Origin: Bacteroides sp.
Lineage (GTDB): Bacteria > Bacteroidota > Bacteroidia > Bacteroidales > Bacteroidaceae
DNA: 64,000 bases
Assembly (NCBI GenBank): GCA_017621035.1
Contig: JAGATY010000029.1
Coordinates: 1 to 64,000 of the forward strand
Direction: 5' to 3'
Within the stretch, counting starts at the first letter, position 1, and the number at the start of each line of letters is the position of its first letter. The notes beneath the pieces were generated by a model. That model saw nothing but the letters and a program-made list of their open reading frames with translations. It was not told the DNA's origin and made no database searches. Made by a program: the position numbers and the translations under genes. Positions 9,778 to 18,918 of this stretch are shown piece by piece.

Positions 9778-11826
9778 ATGCAAAAAGGAAACATTGGGGT
9801 AACTACCGAAAACATCTTCCCCGTCATTAAAAAATTCTTGTACAGTGATCATGAAATCTTCCTTCGTGAGTTGGTATCTAATGCTGTAGATGCTACACAA
9901 AAGCTGAAGACTCTTTCATCCATTGGTGAGTATAAGGGTGAACTTGGTGATTTGACTGTACATGTTTCGTTGGGTAAAGATACCATTACAGTATCTGATA
10001 GAGGTATCGGTCTGACTGCCGAAGAGATAGATAAGTATATCAATCAAATTGCTTTTTCCGGTGCAAATGACTTCCTTGAGAAATACAAGAACGATGCAAA
10101 TGCCATCATTGGTCACTTCGGTCTGGGCTTTTATTCAGCATTTATGGTGGCCAAGAAAGTAGAAATCGTCACAAAATCTTGTAAGGAGGGGGCACAAGCC
10201 GTTAAATGGAGTTGTGATGGAAGTCCGGAGTTTACCATTGAAGATACGGATAAAGCCGATCGCGGTACTGATATTATCCTGTATGTTGATGATGACTGCA
10301 AGGAGTTTTTGGAAGAAGCACGCATTTCTTCGTTGCTGAAAAAGTACTGTAGCTTCCTGCCTATTCCGGTGGCTTTTGGCAAGAAAAAGGAGTGGAAAGA
10401 TGGAAAACAGGTAGAAACCGGTGAGGACAACATCATCAATGATTCCAACCCTTTGTGGACGTTGAAACCAAGTGAACTGAAGGAAGATGATTACAAGAGG
10501 TTCTATCGTGACCTCTATCCTATGTCCGACGAACCACTTTTCTGGATTCATCTTAATGTGGATTATCCCTTTCATTTGACCGGAATCCTTTACTTCCCCA
10601 AAGTAAAGAGCAACATTGAACTGCAGAAGAACAAGATTCAGCTCTACTGCAACCAGGTTTATGTAACAGATTCGGTAGAGGGAATCGTACCGGACTTCCT
10701 GACTCTGTTGCATGGTGTGCTGGATTCTCCCGATATTCCGTTGAATGTATCTCGCTCTTACCTGCAAAGTGATAGCAACGTAAAGAAGATTTCCACTTAC
10801 ATTACAAAGAAAGTGTCTGATAGATTGCAGTCCATTTTTAAGAACGATCGTAAGCAGTTCGAAGAGAAATGGAATGACCTTAAGATATTCATCAACTATG
10901 GAATGCTGACACAAGAGGATTTCTATGACCGAGCTAAGGACTTTGCACTGCTGACCGACACAGATTTGAAGCATTACACATTTGATGAGTACAAGACACT
11001 TACCCAGGGTAATCAAACAGACAAAGATGGTAATTTGATATATCTCTATGCCAACAACAAAGATGAACAATATAGTTACATTGAAACAGCCAAGAATAAA
11101 GGTTACAACGTTCTGCTGATGGATGGCCAACTGGATGTGGCAATGGTTAGCATGTTGGAACAGAAACTGGAGAAAGTTCGCTTTACTCGCGTTGATGGTG
11201 ATGTGATTGATAAGCTGATTGTAAAGGAGGATAAGCAAGCGGAGACATTGGATAGTTTGAAACAAGAGGCTTTGTCTGCCATCTTCAAAAGTCAACTTCC
11301 TCAGATTCCAAAAGCAGAGTTCCACGTCTCTGCACAGGCTTTGGGTGAAACTTCAGCTCCTGTTATGATAACTCAAAGTGAGTATATGCGCCGTATGAAG
11401 GAGATGGCTAACATACAAGCAGGTATGAGTTTCTATGGCGAGATGCCGGATATGTTTAACTTGGTACTGAACTCAGACCATCGTTTGGTGAAGGATGTTT
11501 TGACCGGCGAAGAGAGTGAGTGTGCTGCTTCTATCGCTTCTGTTCAAGAAAAAATAGATGAAACAGAGAAACGCAGCAATGAACTGAAGAAGAAACAAGA
11601 GGGCAAGAAAGAAGAAGAAATCCCTACCGCTGAGAAGGATGAACTGAATGAGTTGAACAAGAAAGCCGATGATTTGAAGAATCAGAAGAATACAATCTTT
11701 GCCGAATATGCTGCAAAGAACAAGGTTGTTCGTCAGTTGATTGATTTGGCTTTACTTCAGAATGGTATGTTGAAGGGTGAAGCGTTGAACAACTTCGTAA
11801 AGAGAAGCTTGGATTTGATTAAGTAA
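9778..11826 (+). CDS. htpG: Molecular chaperone HtpG (Hsp90 family)
   Basis: HtpG is a cytosolic ATP-dependent dimeric chaperone, here 682 residues. The N-terminal GHKL ATPase domain shows FLRELVSNAVDA (start of motif I, with the catalytic glutamate and magnesium asparagine), DRGIGL, and GHFGLGFYSAFMV. The middle domain includes the conserved LPLNVSRSYLQ-like segment (IPLNVSRSYLQSD). A Lys/Glu-rich stretch at about 580-630 (EKRSNELKKKQEGKKEEEI) precedes the C-terminal dimerisation helices and is longer than in E. coli. The start follows an AT-rich leader with no clear ribosome site, as usual in this phylum. Confidence 0.97.
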   Translation: MQKGNIGVTTENIFPVIKKFLYSDHEIFLRELVSNAVDATQKLKTLSSIGEYKGELGDLTVHVSLGKDTITVSDRGIGLTAEEIDKYINQIAFSGANDFLEKYKNDANAIIGHFGLGFYSAFMVAKKVEIVTKSCKEGAQAVKWSCDGSPEFTIEDTDKADRGTDIILYVDDDCKEFLEEARISSLLKKYCSFLPIPVAFGKKKEWKDGKQVETGEDNIINDSNPLWTLKPSELKEDDYKRFYRDLYPMSDEPLFWIHLNVDYPFHLTGILYFPKVKSNIELQKNKIQLYCNQVYVTDSVEGIVPDFLTLLHGVLDSPDIPLNVSRSYLQSDSNVKKISTYITKKVSDRLQSIFKNDRKQFEEKWNDLKIFINYGMLTQEDFYDRAKDFALLTDTDLKHYTFDEYKTLTQGNQTDKDGNLIYLYANNKDEQYSYIETAKNKGYNVLLMDGQLDVAMVSMLEQKLEKVRFTRVDGDVIDKLIVKEDKQAETLDSLKQEALSAIFKSQLPQIPKAEFHVSAQALGETSAPVMITQSEYMRRMKEMANIQAGMSFYGEMPDMFNLVLNSDHRLVKDVLTGEESECAASIASVQEKIDETEKRSNELKKKQEGKKEEEIPTAEKDELNELNKKADDLKNQKNTIFAEYAAKNKVVRQLIDLALLQNGMLKGEALNNFVKRSLDLIK

Positions 11827-11847
11827 GTTCAGAGGAATAAACATTTT

Positions 11848-11886
11848 AAGAGTGCTGCAGGCTTAGGCTTGTGGCACTTTTTTTGT
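11848..11886 (+). terminator. Intrinsic terminator after htpG
   Basis: AGTGC...GCACT with further pairing of the GCAGGCTTAGGCTTGTG loop region, then a run of seven T residues. Confidence 0.8.
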
Positions 11887-11948
11887 TCCTTTTTTCAGAT
11901 ACGGGGATGTTTTTGTCGATGGAATCGTGGTTTTAGGAAACTATTCTC

Positions 11949-11956
11949 TATATTTG
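11949..11956 (+). promoter_or_regulatory. Promoter -7 box for the patatin gene
   Basis: TATATTTG matches TAnnTTTG and lies 48 bases before the ATG. The -33 element is weak. Confidence 0.45.
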
Positions 11957-12003
11957 GGCGTTAAAAGGCTACATTGTTTTAAAGAAAAGTAAGTAGATCG
12001 ATC

Positions 12004-14298
12004 ATGAAAAGAATCTTATGGATTGTTTGTATCTTAATGCTCCATCTATCCATGTTACAGGCACAGAAAGTGGGACTTGTACTAAGCGGAGGTGGTGCAA
12101 AAGGTATGACACATATTGGCATTATACGGGCATTGGAAGAGAATAATATACCTATTGATTATATCGCAGGTACTTCAATGGGGGCCATTATTGGTTCGAT
12201 GTATGCAATGGGGTACTCTCCGGATGATATGGAGGCACTTATTGCATCGCCTGATTTCAAGCGCTGGTACTCAGGTCAAGTAGAACCCAAATACGAATAC
12301 TACTTCAAAAAGAACCGTCCAACGCCTGAGTTCTTCAATCTTCGATTCTCTTTTAGAGACTCTTTAAGTAACCTAAAACCGCCAATCATTCCTACTAGTG
12401 TTGTAAATCCAATACAAATGAATTTGGTTTTTGTGGATTTGTTTGGGCGCTCAACAGCTGCTTGTGGTGGAGATTTCGATAAGTTATTTGTACCTTTTCG
12501 TTGTGTAGCATCCGATGTCTATAATAAAAAGGCATTGATTATGCGTGAGGGAGATTTGGGTGATGCAGTACGTGCATCTATGAGTTTCCCTTTCGTCTTC
12601 AAACCAATAGAGATTGATAGTGTATTGGCCTATGACGGAGGAATCTATAACAACTTTCCTACCGATGTGATGAGGCAGGACTTCAAACCGGACATTATCA
12701 TCGGAAGTGTGGTTGCTGCTAACCCCAGTAAGCCACAAGAGAATGATTTAATGAGTCAAATAGAGAACATGGTGATGCAAAAAACCGATTACTCCATACC
12801 GGATTCGGTAGGTATCGTCATGACCTTTAAGTACGATGATGTGAATCTTTTGGACTTTGATCGCTTAAAAGAACTTCACGACATTGGATACAACCGTACG
12901 ATGGAATTGATGGACTCTATCAAAGGACGCATTCCAAGGAGAGTGGATGCCGAGAATATTCGTCTGAAGCGTATGGTCTATCGTAGCAATCTTCCGGAAC
13001 TTCGCTTTCGAGATATCTATGTAGAAGGTGCTAATTTACAACAACAAGCTTACATTAAGAAGAAATTTCACGATGAAGAGTCTGATATTTTCACTGCTGA
13101 AGATCTGAAAAGAGGCTACTTCCGTCTGTTAGCAGACAATATGATATCAGAAATCATCCCCCATGCCGTATATAACAAGGAGGAAGATTTGTATGACCTA
13201 CACCTCAAGGTTAAAATGGGGAATAACTTCTCTGTTCGTTTGGGAGGAAGCGTTTCTACCACCAGTTCCAATCAAATCTATCTAGGTGTAGGATATCAAG
13301 ATTTGAATTATTACTCCAAAGAGTTCACTTTCGATGGTCAATTGGGCAAAATTTATAACAATGCGCAACTGATGGCGCGCTTCGACTTGCCCACACGTAT
13401 TCCTACTTCATACCGACTTATCGCTTCGTTAAGTACATTTGACTATTATGAAAATGACAAGCTCTTCTCACGAAACGACAATCCTACGTTCAATTCAAAA
13501 GATGAGTACTTCGTTAAATTGTTGGTAGCATTGCCTTTTCTATCTAATAAAAAAGCTGAGTTTGGTATTGGATATGGATGGTTGGAAGACCACTATTTTC
13601 AAACCAGCGTGATAGATTTTGATAACGACCGTTTGGATAAAAGTTCCTATAAATTGTTAGGAGGCTCTGTTGGTTTTATGGGAAGCACCCTCAATTCACG
13701 TCAGTATGCCACTAAAGGGTATTGGGAAAAGTTGATTGCCCAAGTGTTTACAGGACGTGAACGTTTTACTCCGGGTAATTCAACAACTGGCAAACAAAGT
13801 AATCACCAAGCATGGCTACAAATCTCTTATTTTAAGGAAGCCTATCATACTATGACTCCCCACTTCACTTTGGGTTGGATGGCAAATGCTCTCTATTCAT
13901 CGAAGAATTTCTCCGAGAACTACACCGCAACCATGATGCAAGCAGGAGAGTTCGCTCCCACTCCACACAGCAAACTGATGTATAATGAAGCATTTCGTGC
14001 CAATCAATATATTGCTGCAGGTGTCAAACCAATCTATGTCTTCAATGATATGTTTCATTTGCGCACTGAGTTCTATGGTTTCTTACCTATCTATCCAATA
14101 AAAAAGAACAGTCAGAACAAAGCATATTATGGAAAAGCCTTTTCTCGCTTTGAATATATTGGTGAAGTGGCTGTAGTTTGTAAGCTCCCGTTTGGAGCTA
14201 TCTCTGCATACTTAAATCACTATAGCTCACCTAAAAAGGAGTGGAATGTAGGTTTAACCATCGGTTGGCAACTATTCAATTATAGATTTGTCGAATAA
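12004..14298 (+). CDS. Patatin-like phospholipase fused to an Omp85-like beta-barrel
   Basis: The 764 residues begin with a signal peptide (MKRILWIVCILMLHLSMLQAQ). The patatin domain has the oxyanion loop SGGGAKG (28-34), nucleophile motif GTSMG (56-60) and the Asp of DGGIYNN (D211), giving an intact Ser-Asp dyad. A POTRA-like segment follows (about 335-400, LPELRFRDIYVEGANL...). The C-terminal half is rich in alternating aromatic strands (VRLGGSVSTTSSNQIYLG, NYYSKEFTFDGQLG) and ends in a beta-signal-like NYRF. This is the architecture of PlpD-type (type Vd) proteins, which either display or release a lipase at the surface. Its lipid substrate is unknown. It is monocistronic between htpG and the tRNA-Arg pair. 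Confidence 0.88.
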   Translation: MKRILWIVCILMLHLSMLQAQKVGLVLSGGGAKGMTHIGIIRALEENNIPIDYIAGTSMGAIIGSMYAMGYSPDDMEALIASPDFKRWYSGQVEPKYEYYFKKNRPTPEFFNLRFSFRDSLSNLKPPIIPTSVVNPIQMNLVFVDLFGRSTAACGGDFDKLFVPFRCVASDVYNKKALIMREGDLGDAVRASMSFPFVFKPIEIDSVLAYDGGIYNNFPTDVMRQDFKPDIIIGSVVAANPSKPQENDLMSQIENMVMQKTDYSIPDSVGIVMTFKYDDVNLLDFDRLKELHDIGYNRTMELMDSIKGRIPRRVDAENIRLKRMVYRSNLPELRFRDIYVEGANLQQQAYIKKKFHDEESDIFTAEDLKRGYFRLLADNMISEIIPHAVYNKEEDLYDLHLKVKMGNNFSVRLGGSVSTTSSNQIYLGVGYQDLNYYSKEFTFDGQLGKIYNNAQLMARFDLPTRIPTSYRLIASLSTFDYYENDKLFSRNDNPTFNSKDEYFVKLLVALPFLSNKKAEFGIGYGWLEDHYFQTSVIDFDNDRLDKSSYKLLGGSVGFMGSTLNSRQYATKGYWEKLIAQVFTGRERFTPGNSTTGKQSNHQAWLQISYFKEAYHTMTPHFTLGWMANALYSSKNFSENYTATMMQAGEFAPTPHSKLMYNEAFRANQYIAAGVKPIYVFNDMFHLRTEFYGFLPIYPIKKNSQNKAYYGKAFSRFEYIGEVAVVCKLPFGAISAYLNHYSSPKKEWNVGLTIGWQLFNYRFVE

Positions 14299-14326
14299 AA
14301 AACAGCAAAAAAAGTAGTCCAAACGC

Positions 14327-14356
14327 TTGCCGGTTTAGAAAAAGTGCGTATCTTTG
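14327..14356 (+). promoter_or_regulatory. Promoter of the tRNA-Arg pair
   Basis: TTG (14327-14329), a 19-base spacer and TATCTTTG (14349-14356) give a full Bacteroidetes promoter 24 bases before the first tRNA. The same TTG-N19-TAnnTTTG geometry is seen at both other tRNA loci in this window. Confidence 0.8.
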
Positions 14357-14379
14357 CAACCGTTAAACGGAAAGAAAAT

Positions 14380-14453
14380 GGCTCCGTAGCTCAACTGAAT
14401 AGAGCATCTGACTACGGATCAGAAGGTTACAGGTTTGAATCCTGTCGGAGTCA
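14380..14453 (+). tRNA. tRNA-Arg (anticodon ACG), copy 1
   Basis: A 74-base cloverleaf is visible. The acceptor is GGCTCCG with CGGAGTC, and the D arm carries AGCTCAACTGAATAGAGC. The anticodon stem is TCTGA/TCAGA around the loop CTACGGA, and the T arm is ACAGG.TTGAATC.CTGT. Anticodon ACG reads CGN arginine codons after A-to-I editing. CCA is not encoded. Confidence 0.95.
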
Positions 14454-14478
14454 CGAAAGTTTTCATAATGTAAGATTT

Positions 14479-14552
14479 GGTCGCGTAGCTCAACTGAATA
14501 GAGTAGCTGACTACGGATCAGCCGGTTACAGGTTTGAATCCTGTCGCGATCA
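14479..14552 (+). tRNA. tRNA-Arg (anticodon ACG), copy 2
   Basis: This is the second tandem copy, 25 bases after the first. It has the same D arm, anticodon loop (CTACGGA) and T arm. The acceptor stem is different but still paired (GGTCGCG with CGCGATC), and so is the anticodon stem (GCTGA/TCAGC). The changes are compensatory, so both genes look functional. Confidence 0.95.
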
Positions 14553-14558
14553 CAGAGT

Positions 14559-14590
14559 ACCCCTAGTAGTGATACTGGGGATCTTTGTTT
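14559..14590 (+). terminator. Terminator after the tRNA-Arg pair
   Basis: CCCC.AGTA pairs with TACTGGGG with one bulged T, followed by a T-rich ATCTTTGTTT. Confidence 0.6.
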
Positions 14591-14881
14591 ATATACCCCT
14601 ATGTTCTCTTGCGCCCCAACTCAATATTTCACGTTGTTATATAATGATATAAAGTGATAAACCTTATCTCACGATAAGGCTTATCATAAACACAAACACA
14701 AAATAAAACACGACAAAACTATTTTTCAACCTTGACTGTTTGTACCAACGAAAGGCACAGATAACGGATAGAAGGTATTCGCATACGAACTTCCGTATCA
14801 GACTTGGTTTACAATATAACAGCTATAATCTACTTTTTGTTTGTGTTGAGTAAATAAAAATGTGTAACTATAACTTATAAT
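14591..14881. other. Gene-free stretch between tRNA-Arg and galE
   Basis: No gene is seen. It contains an AT-rich box TATATAATGATATAAAGTG (about 14639-14657) that resembles the boxes at 57214 and 27847. A nested hairpin follows (GATAA..CTTATC.TCAC.GATAAG..TTATC, 14656-14685). A second weak hairpin is near 14759-14802. Either hairpin could act as the galE terminator, but neither has a good T run on the minus strand. Confidence 0.4.
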
Positions 14882-15913
14882 TTAGGGAAGTTTTTCTTTC
14901 AGTTTCTGCTGCCATTTCCATGCAGAGAGCAAAGTATCTTCAATTCCTACTTCTGCTTTCCAACCTAATTCATTATTGGCTTTATCCGGATTTGCCCATA
15001 CTTTTTCGATGTCACCGGCACGCCGACCAACAATTTGATAGTTAAGTTTAACACCGGTAGCCTTTTCAAAAGCGTGAATAAGCTCTAGGACGGAGAGACC
15101 ACGGCCTGTTCCAATATTGAATACTTCTACTTTTTCTTTTTGTTTCTTCTCTAAGATTCTGCCAATAGCCACTACATGAGCTTTGGCGAGGTCTACTACG
15201 TTGATGAAGTCACGTATACAAGAACCGTCAGGAGTATTGTAATCATCACCAAATACACTTAGCTTTTCGCGAATACCAATGGCCGTTTGTGTAAGATACG
15301 GTATCAGATTCTGAGGTACTCCGTTAGGAAGTTCACCCAGTAAAGCGGTAGGATGTGCGCCAATAGGATTGAAATAACGTAACAAGATGGCATTGATAGG
15401 AGCACCGGAGGCTACTGTGTCGCGAATAATCTCCTCGTTAATTTGTTTTGTATTTCCGTAAGGAGATTCTGCCTTTTTGATTGGGGCTTCTTCCGTTACA
15501 GGAAGGATGTCAGGCTGTCCGTAAACGGTGCATGAGGATGAGAATACGATACCTTCTACACCATGTTTGGGCATCAATTCCAGAATGTTTATCAGTGATA
15601 CCAAGTTATTACGATAGTAAAGCAAGGGCTTTTCAACAGATTCTCCTACGGCTTTACTAGCTGCAAAGTGAATAATGGCTTTTATTCCTGGATATTTGGT
15701 AAACAAAGCATCAAGTCCGTTATAATCCAAACAGTCAAGTTTCTCGAATGCGGGGCGGATACCGGAAACTTTTTCAATGTTGTCAACTACGTCTGCATTG
15801 GAGTTTGAGAGGTTGTCGATGATAATTACTTCATACCCTGCATTCTGAAGTTCTACTACGGTGTGTGAGCCAATATAGCCCGTACCACCGGTAACTAATA
15901 TCTTCTCTTTCAT
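14882..15913 (-). CDS. galE: UDP-glucose 4-epimerase
   Basis: GalE interconverts UDP-glucose and UDP-galactose using tightly bound NAD+. The 343-residue extended SDR protein has GGTGYIGSH (9-17) for NAD binding, serine in SSSCTVYG (125-132), and the YxxxK catalytic pair Y152/K156 in YGNTK. I use ATG 15913. An upstream GTG at 15946 falls inside the TACATTTG promoter box. It follows the rnf operon on the same strand but has its own promoter, with the rnf terminator in between. It supplies UDP-galactose for capsule, LPS and glycan synthesis, and handles galactose in catabolism. Confidence 0.96.
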   Translation of the reverse strand: MKEKILVTGGTGYIGSHTVVELQNAGYEVIIIDNLSNSNADVVDNIEKVSGIRPAFEKLDCLDYNGLDALFTKYPGIKAIIHFAASKAVGESVEKPLLYYRNNLVSLINILELMPKHGVEGIVFSSSCTVYGQPDILPVTEEAPIKKAESPYGNTKQINEEIIRDTVASGAPINAILLRYFNPIGAHPTALLGELPNGVPQNLIPYLTQTAIGIREKLSVFGDDYNTPDGSCIRDFINVVDLAKAHVVAIGRILEKKQKEKVEVFNIGTGRGLSVLELIHAFEKATGVKLNYQIVGRRAGDIEKVWANPDKANNELGWKAEVGIEDTLLSAWKWQQKLKEKLP

Positions 15914-15945
15914 TTCTTTTATACTTGATAATGTTACTATTGCCA

Positions 15946-15953
15946 CAAATGTA
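15946..15953 (-). promoter_or_regulatory. Promoter -7 box for galE
   Basis: The minus strand reads TACATTTG, 32 bases upstream of the galE ATG. It decides between the two possible starts. Confidence 0.55.
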
Positions 15954-15984
15954 CGGATTTATTTTAGATTTGCTTCTGTGAGAA

Positions 15985-16030
15985 GATAAAAAAAGCAGAT
16001 TGAGCCTTGATGAAGGCAACAATCTGCTTT
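15985..16030 (-). terminator. Terminator of the rnf operon
   Basis: AAAGCAGATTG and CAATCTGCTTT make an 11-bp stem with an internal GCCTT/AAGGC pairing. On the minus strand it is followed by a T-rich run (TTTTTTATC). Confidence 0.85.
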
Positions 16031-16052
16031 ATTATAAAATAGGTGTATAATA

Positions 16053-16631
16053 TTAGAGCTTTACTACACCGGAGAATCCCATAAATGCCATAGCCAGCAA
16101 ACCGGCAGTAATCAGTGCAATGGGGGTTCCTTGCATTCCTTTGGGTATCTTTACCAAACTCATTTGTTCACGGATACCGGCAAACAATGTTAATGCCAAA
16201 CCAAAGCCTAATGCGGTAGAGAATGCGTAAACTACACCTGTAAGCAAGTCGTAATCTTTCTGAATAACCAAGATGGCTACACCAAGAATACAACAGTTAG
16301 TCGTAATCAACGGTAAGAATACGCCCAGCGCTTGATACAAAGCAGGAGATACCTTTTTAAGAATGATTTCAACCATCTGTACCAAAGCAGCAATAACCAG
16401 AATAAAGGTAATGGTTTGTAAGTATGCCAAGCCGAAAGCGTCGAGTACAAACTTCTGGATAAGGAAGGTAACAATGGTGGCAATGGTAAGTACAAATGCC
16501 ACGGCGGCAGACATACCCAATGCCGTTTCTACCTTCTTAGATACACCCAAGAACGGACAAATGCCCAAGAACTGTGACAATACAATGTTGTTTACAAAGA
16601 TTGCCGAGATAAATATCAATATATATTCCAT
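16053..16631 (-). CDS. rnfA: Rnf complex subunit RnfA (RsxA)
   Basis: RnfA is an integral membrane subunit of the ion-translocating ferredoxin:NAD+ oxidoreductase, here 192 residues with about six membrane helices. Family motifs include NNIVLSQFLGICPFLGVS near the N-terminus and TNCCILGVA in the middle. Paired half-repeats related to RnfE hold the membrane-embedded iron-sulphur centre, whose cysteines lie in GICPFLG and NCCILG. It is the last gene of the operon, 27 bases after rnfE, and a strong terminator follows. Confidence 0.95.
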   Translation of the reverse strand: MEYILIFISAIFVNNIVLSQFLGICPFLGVSKKVETALGMSAAVAFVLTIATIVTFLIQKFVLDAFGLAYLQTITFILVIAALVQMVEIILKKVSPALYQALGVFLPLITTNCCILGVAILVIQKDYDLLTGVVYAFSTALGFGLALTLFAGIREQMSLVKIPKGMQGTPIALITAGLLAMAFMGFSGVVKL

Positions 16632-16658
16632 AGTTCCAAACTAATTAAGTGTTAAGAA

Positions 16659-17243
16659 TTACGCTTTCTTCATGCTGTTAATCAAAGCAATGAGGTAACC
16701 CAATGCAATGAAAGCACCCGGTGCAAGCACGAAAATCAGCATACCGTATTCTTCGGGAAGAATGGTAAGGTTGAAGATTTTGCCTGTACCTAAGAACTCA
16801 CGGACAGCACCCAAGGTTGTCAGACCCAGTGTAAAACCAAGTCCCATACCGATACCGTCGAACATTGAGGCTACCGGATCGTTCTTTGCAGCAAATGCTT
16901 CAGCACGTCCAAGCAAAATACAGTTTACAACAATCAACGGAATAAACAATCCGAGTGTAGCGTACAATGCCGGCACATAGGCTTGCATAAGCATCTGTAA
17001 CAGTGTTACAAACGATGCAATGACTACAACAAACACCGGAATACGAACCATGTCAGGAACCAGATTCTTAATGGCTGAAATCACCACGTTGGAACAAATC
17101 AGTACAAACATAGTTGCCAAGCCCATACCCATACCGTTGATGGCAGAGGAAGTTGTTCCCAGTGTCGGACACATACCCAAAAGGAGTACAAACGTAGGAT
17201 TTTCTTTGATGATACCGTTCATCATCACTTTAAAGTTATTCAT
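16659..17243 (-). CDS. rnfE: Rnf complex subunit RnfE (RsxE)
   Basis: This 194-residue integral membrane protein is homologous to RnfA. It carries the paired motifs NPTFVLLLGMCPTLG (about 15-30) and VNCILLGRAEAFA (about 110-122), whose cysteines ligate the membrane iron-sulphur cluster in this family. About six hydrophobic helices are visible. It sits between rnfG (18-base gap) and rnfA (27-base gap) on the same transcript. It relays electrons through the membrane part of the complex. Confidence 0.95.
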   Translation of the reverse strand: MNNFKVMMNGIIKENPTFVLLLGMCPTLGTTSSAINGMGMGLATMFVLICSNVVISAIKNLVPDMVRIPVFVVVIASFVTLLQMLMQAYVPALYATLGLFIPLIVVNCILLGRAEAFAAKNDPVASMFDGIGMGLGFTLGLTTLGAVREFLGTGKIFNLTILPEEYGMLIFVLAPGAFIALGYLIALINSMKKA

Positions 17244-17261
17244 ATCTTTATGCTCCTTTCT

Positions 17262-17924
17262 TTATTTAACGCTTACAGAGTCTGCGGGTGCAGCTTCTTC
17301 AGCAGGTTGTTCAACATTGGTTTGAGCAGTAGCACCGGTAGCACCATCAGTGGTGTTTTGTCCGGCATAAGCAGCATAAGCAGCGTTTACAGCATTCAAG
17401 AAAGCGCGTGAAGTGATGGTAGAAGCGGTAATGGCATCTACATTTCCACCGTCTTTGGTAACAGTTAAGGGAGCTTCACCGGGATTCATTCCTACGATGT
17501 CACCCTTCTGATCCTTCTTGAACCAGTCGGCAGCCTTAGAACCCAAACCCGGAGTTTCTGCATGAGAGAGCAGAGAGTAGTCATTGATTTGACCTTCAGC
17601 ATTGAAACCTACCAGTATCTTCAGCTCACCACCGAATCCCATGGCAGAAGCTTCTACTGCAGCACCGATAAACTCGCCACCTTTAGAAGCCGGATAAACA
17701 GCATAAGTCACGCCATTTACCTCTTGCATTTTCTTTTCCGCAATCGGGTCATTATCAAAACCGGGAACCACGGCCTTAACTGCATCACTCAACGTTTTGG
17801 CATTGGCAGCAGCAATAGGTTCTTTAGTCAATTCATTCACATAGGCCAGCAAAGCTACACAGATAGCAGTGATACCTGTGAGCACCAGCAACATATTGGT
17901 CAAAGATGATTCTAACTTTTTCAT
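17262..17924 (-). CDS. rnfG: Rnf complex subunit RnfG (FMN protein)
   Basis: RnfG has one N-terminal membrane helix (about 10-28) and an extracytoplasmic FMN-binding domain, 220 residues in all. The covalent flavin motif appears as DAITASTITSRAF, a variant of the usual SGATxTS in which the FMN-bearing threonine is retained. The C-terminal 35 residues are an Ala/Thr/Glu-rich tail (TDGATGATAQTNVEQP and onward) with no expected fold. Its start overlaps the rnfD stop by four bases, which indicates translational coupling. Confidence 0.93.
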   Translation of the reverse strand: MKKLESSLTNMLLVLTGITAICVALLAYVNELTKEPIAAANAKTLSDAVKAVVPGFDNDPIAEKKMQEVNGVTYAVYPASKGGEFIGAAVEASAMGFGGELKILVGFNAEGQINDYSLLSHAETPGLGSKAADWFKKDQKGDIVGMNPGEAPLTVTKDGGNVDAITASTITSRAFLNAVNAAYAAYAGQNTTDGATGATAQTNVEQPAEEAAPADSVSVK

Positions 17925-18913
17925 TTCTTCTTAGCTACCTCCCCAAAGCGTTTAGGTTTAACATAAGTGTTAATCAGCGGAGTGAATGCATTCATAATCA
18001 GAATTGCGAACGACATACCTTCCGGATAAGCACCGAACAAACGAATGACAACTGTCAGCAAACCGATACAGATACCATAAATCAGCATACCGTTTTTGCT
18101 CATAGGAGAAGTCACATAGTCAGTAGCCATAAAGATAGCACCCAGCATCAAGCCACCGGTAAACAGATGGTTAACCGGAGAAGCGTAAGTAGTCGGGTCA
18201 ATCAGATTCATGATACCGGTAAATACAAACACTGTCACTAAGATAGACACGGGAATGTGCCAAGTGATAATCTTCTTCCAAAGCATGTATGCCAGACCCA
18301 GAAGCAGAGCAATGGCGCTTACTTCACCCAAACAACCACCGTTTTGACCGATAAGCAGTGTGAAAGCATCAGGAAGTTGCTCCAGTGATGCACCCGGAGC
18401 ACCCACAATCACACCTTTCATAATTGCAAGCGGAGTAGCTGCTGTGGTAGCATCGGTATAAGCAACCAACTGACCAACTTCAGGCCAAGTAGTCATCTGA
18501 ACAGGGAAAGAGAGCAGCAAGAACACACGACCGGCCAACGCAGGGTTGAAAGGATTGCAGCCCAAACCGCCGAAAGACATCTTGCTGACACCGATAGCAA
18601 ACAGAGCACCGAGGATAATAATCCATACGGGTAAGTTTGAAGGCATGTTGAAAGCCAACAGAACACCGGTAACAATGGCAGAGCCATCGGTAATGGTGGT
18701 TGTTTCTTTCTTCATGATGAATTTACCAATAGCCCATTCAAAGAATAAACAGGCAAGTACGGACGTAGCCGTAACAATCAGCGCACCAAGTCCGAAGAAG
18801 CAAAGCGATACGATGAATGCCGGAAGCAATGCTATAAGCACGCCGTACATATTCTTCTTTACGCTGTCACCGCCATGAACGTGGGGAGAAAGAGATACGA
18901 TCAATTTATTCAT
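17921..18913 (-). CDS. rnfD: Rnf complex subunit RnfD
   Basis: This 330-residue polytopic membrane subunit belongs to the NqrB/RnfD family and has about ten helices. The covalent FMN site is in TDATTAATPLAIMK, where the threonine of the T-A-A-T sequence takes the flavin. GLGCNPFNPALAGR is the family's conserved loop. It is thought to be central to ion translocation. It overlaps rnfG by four bases and follows rnfC after only five bases. Confidence 0.95.
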   Translation of the reverse strand: MNKLIVSLSPHVHGGDSVKKNMYGVLIALLPAFIVSLCFFGLGALIVTATSVLACLFFEWAIGKFIMKKETTTITDGSAIVTGVLLAFNMPSNLPVWIIILGALFAIGVSKMSFGGLGCNPFNPALAGRVFLLLSFPVQMTTWPEVGQLVAYTDATTAATPLAIMKGVIVGAPGASLEQLPDAFTLLIGQNGGCLGEVSAIALLLGLAYMLWKKIITWHIPVSILVTVFVFTGIMNLIDPTTYASPVNHLFTGGLMLGAIFMATDYVTSPMSKNGMLIYGICIGLLTVVIRLFGAYPEGMSFAILIMNAFTPLINTYVKPKRFGEVAKKK

Positions 18914-18918
18914 ATTCG

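Noticed and set aside
10135..11325. Minus-strand frame of 396 codons
   Set aside because: It is antisense to htpG, lacks a promoter or export signal, and has the composition of a reversed coding strand.
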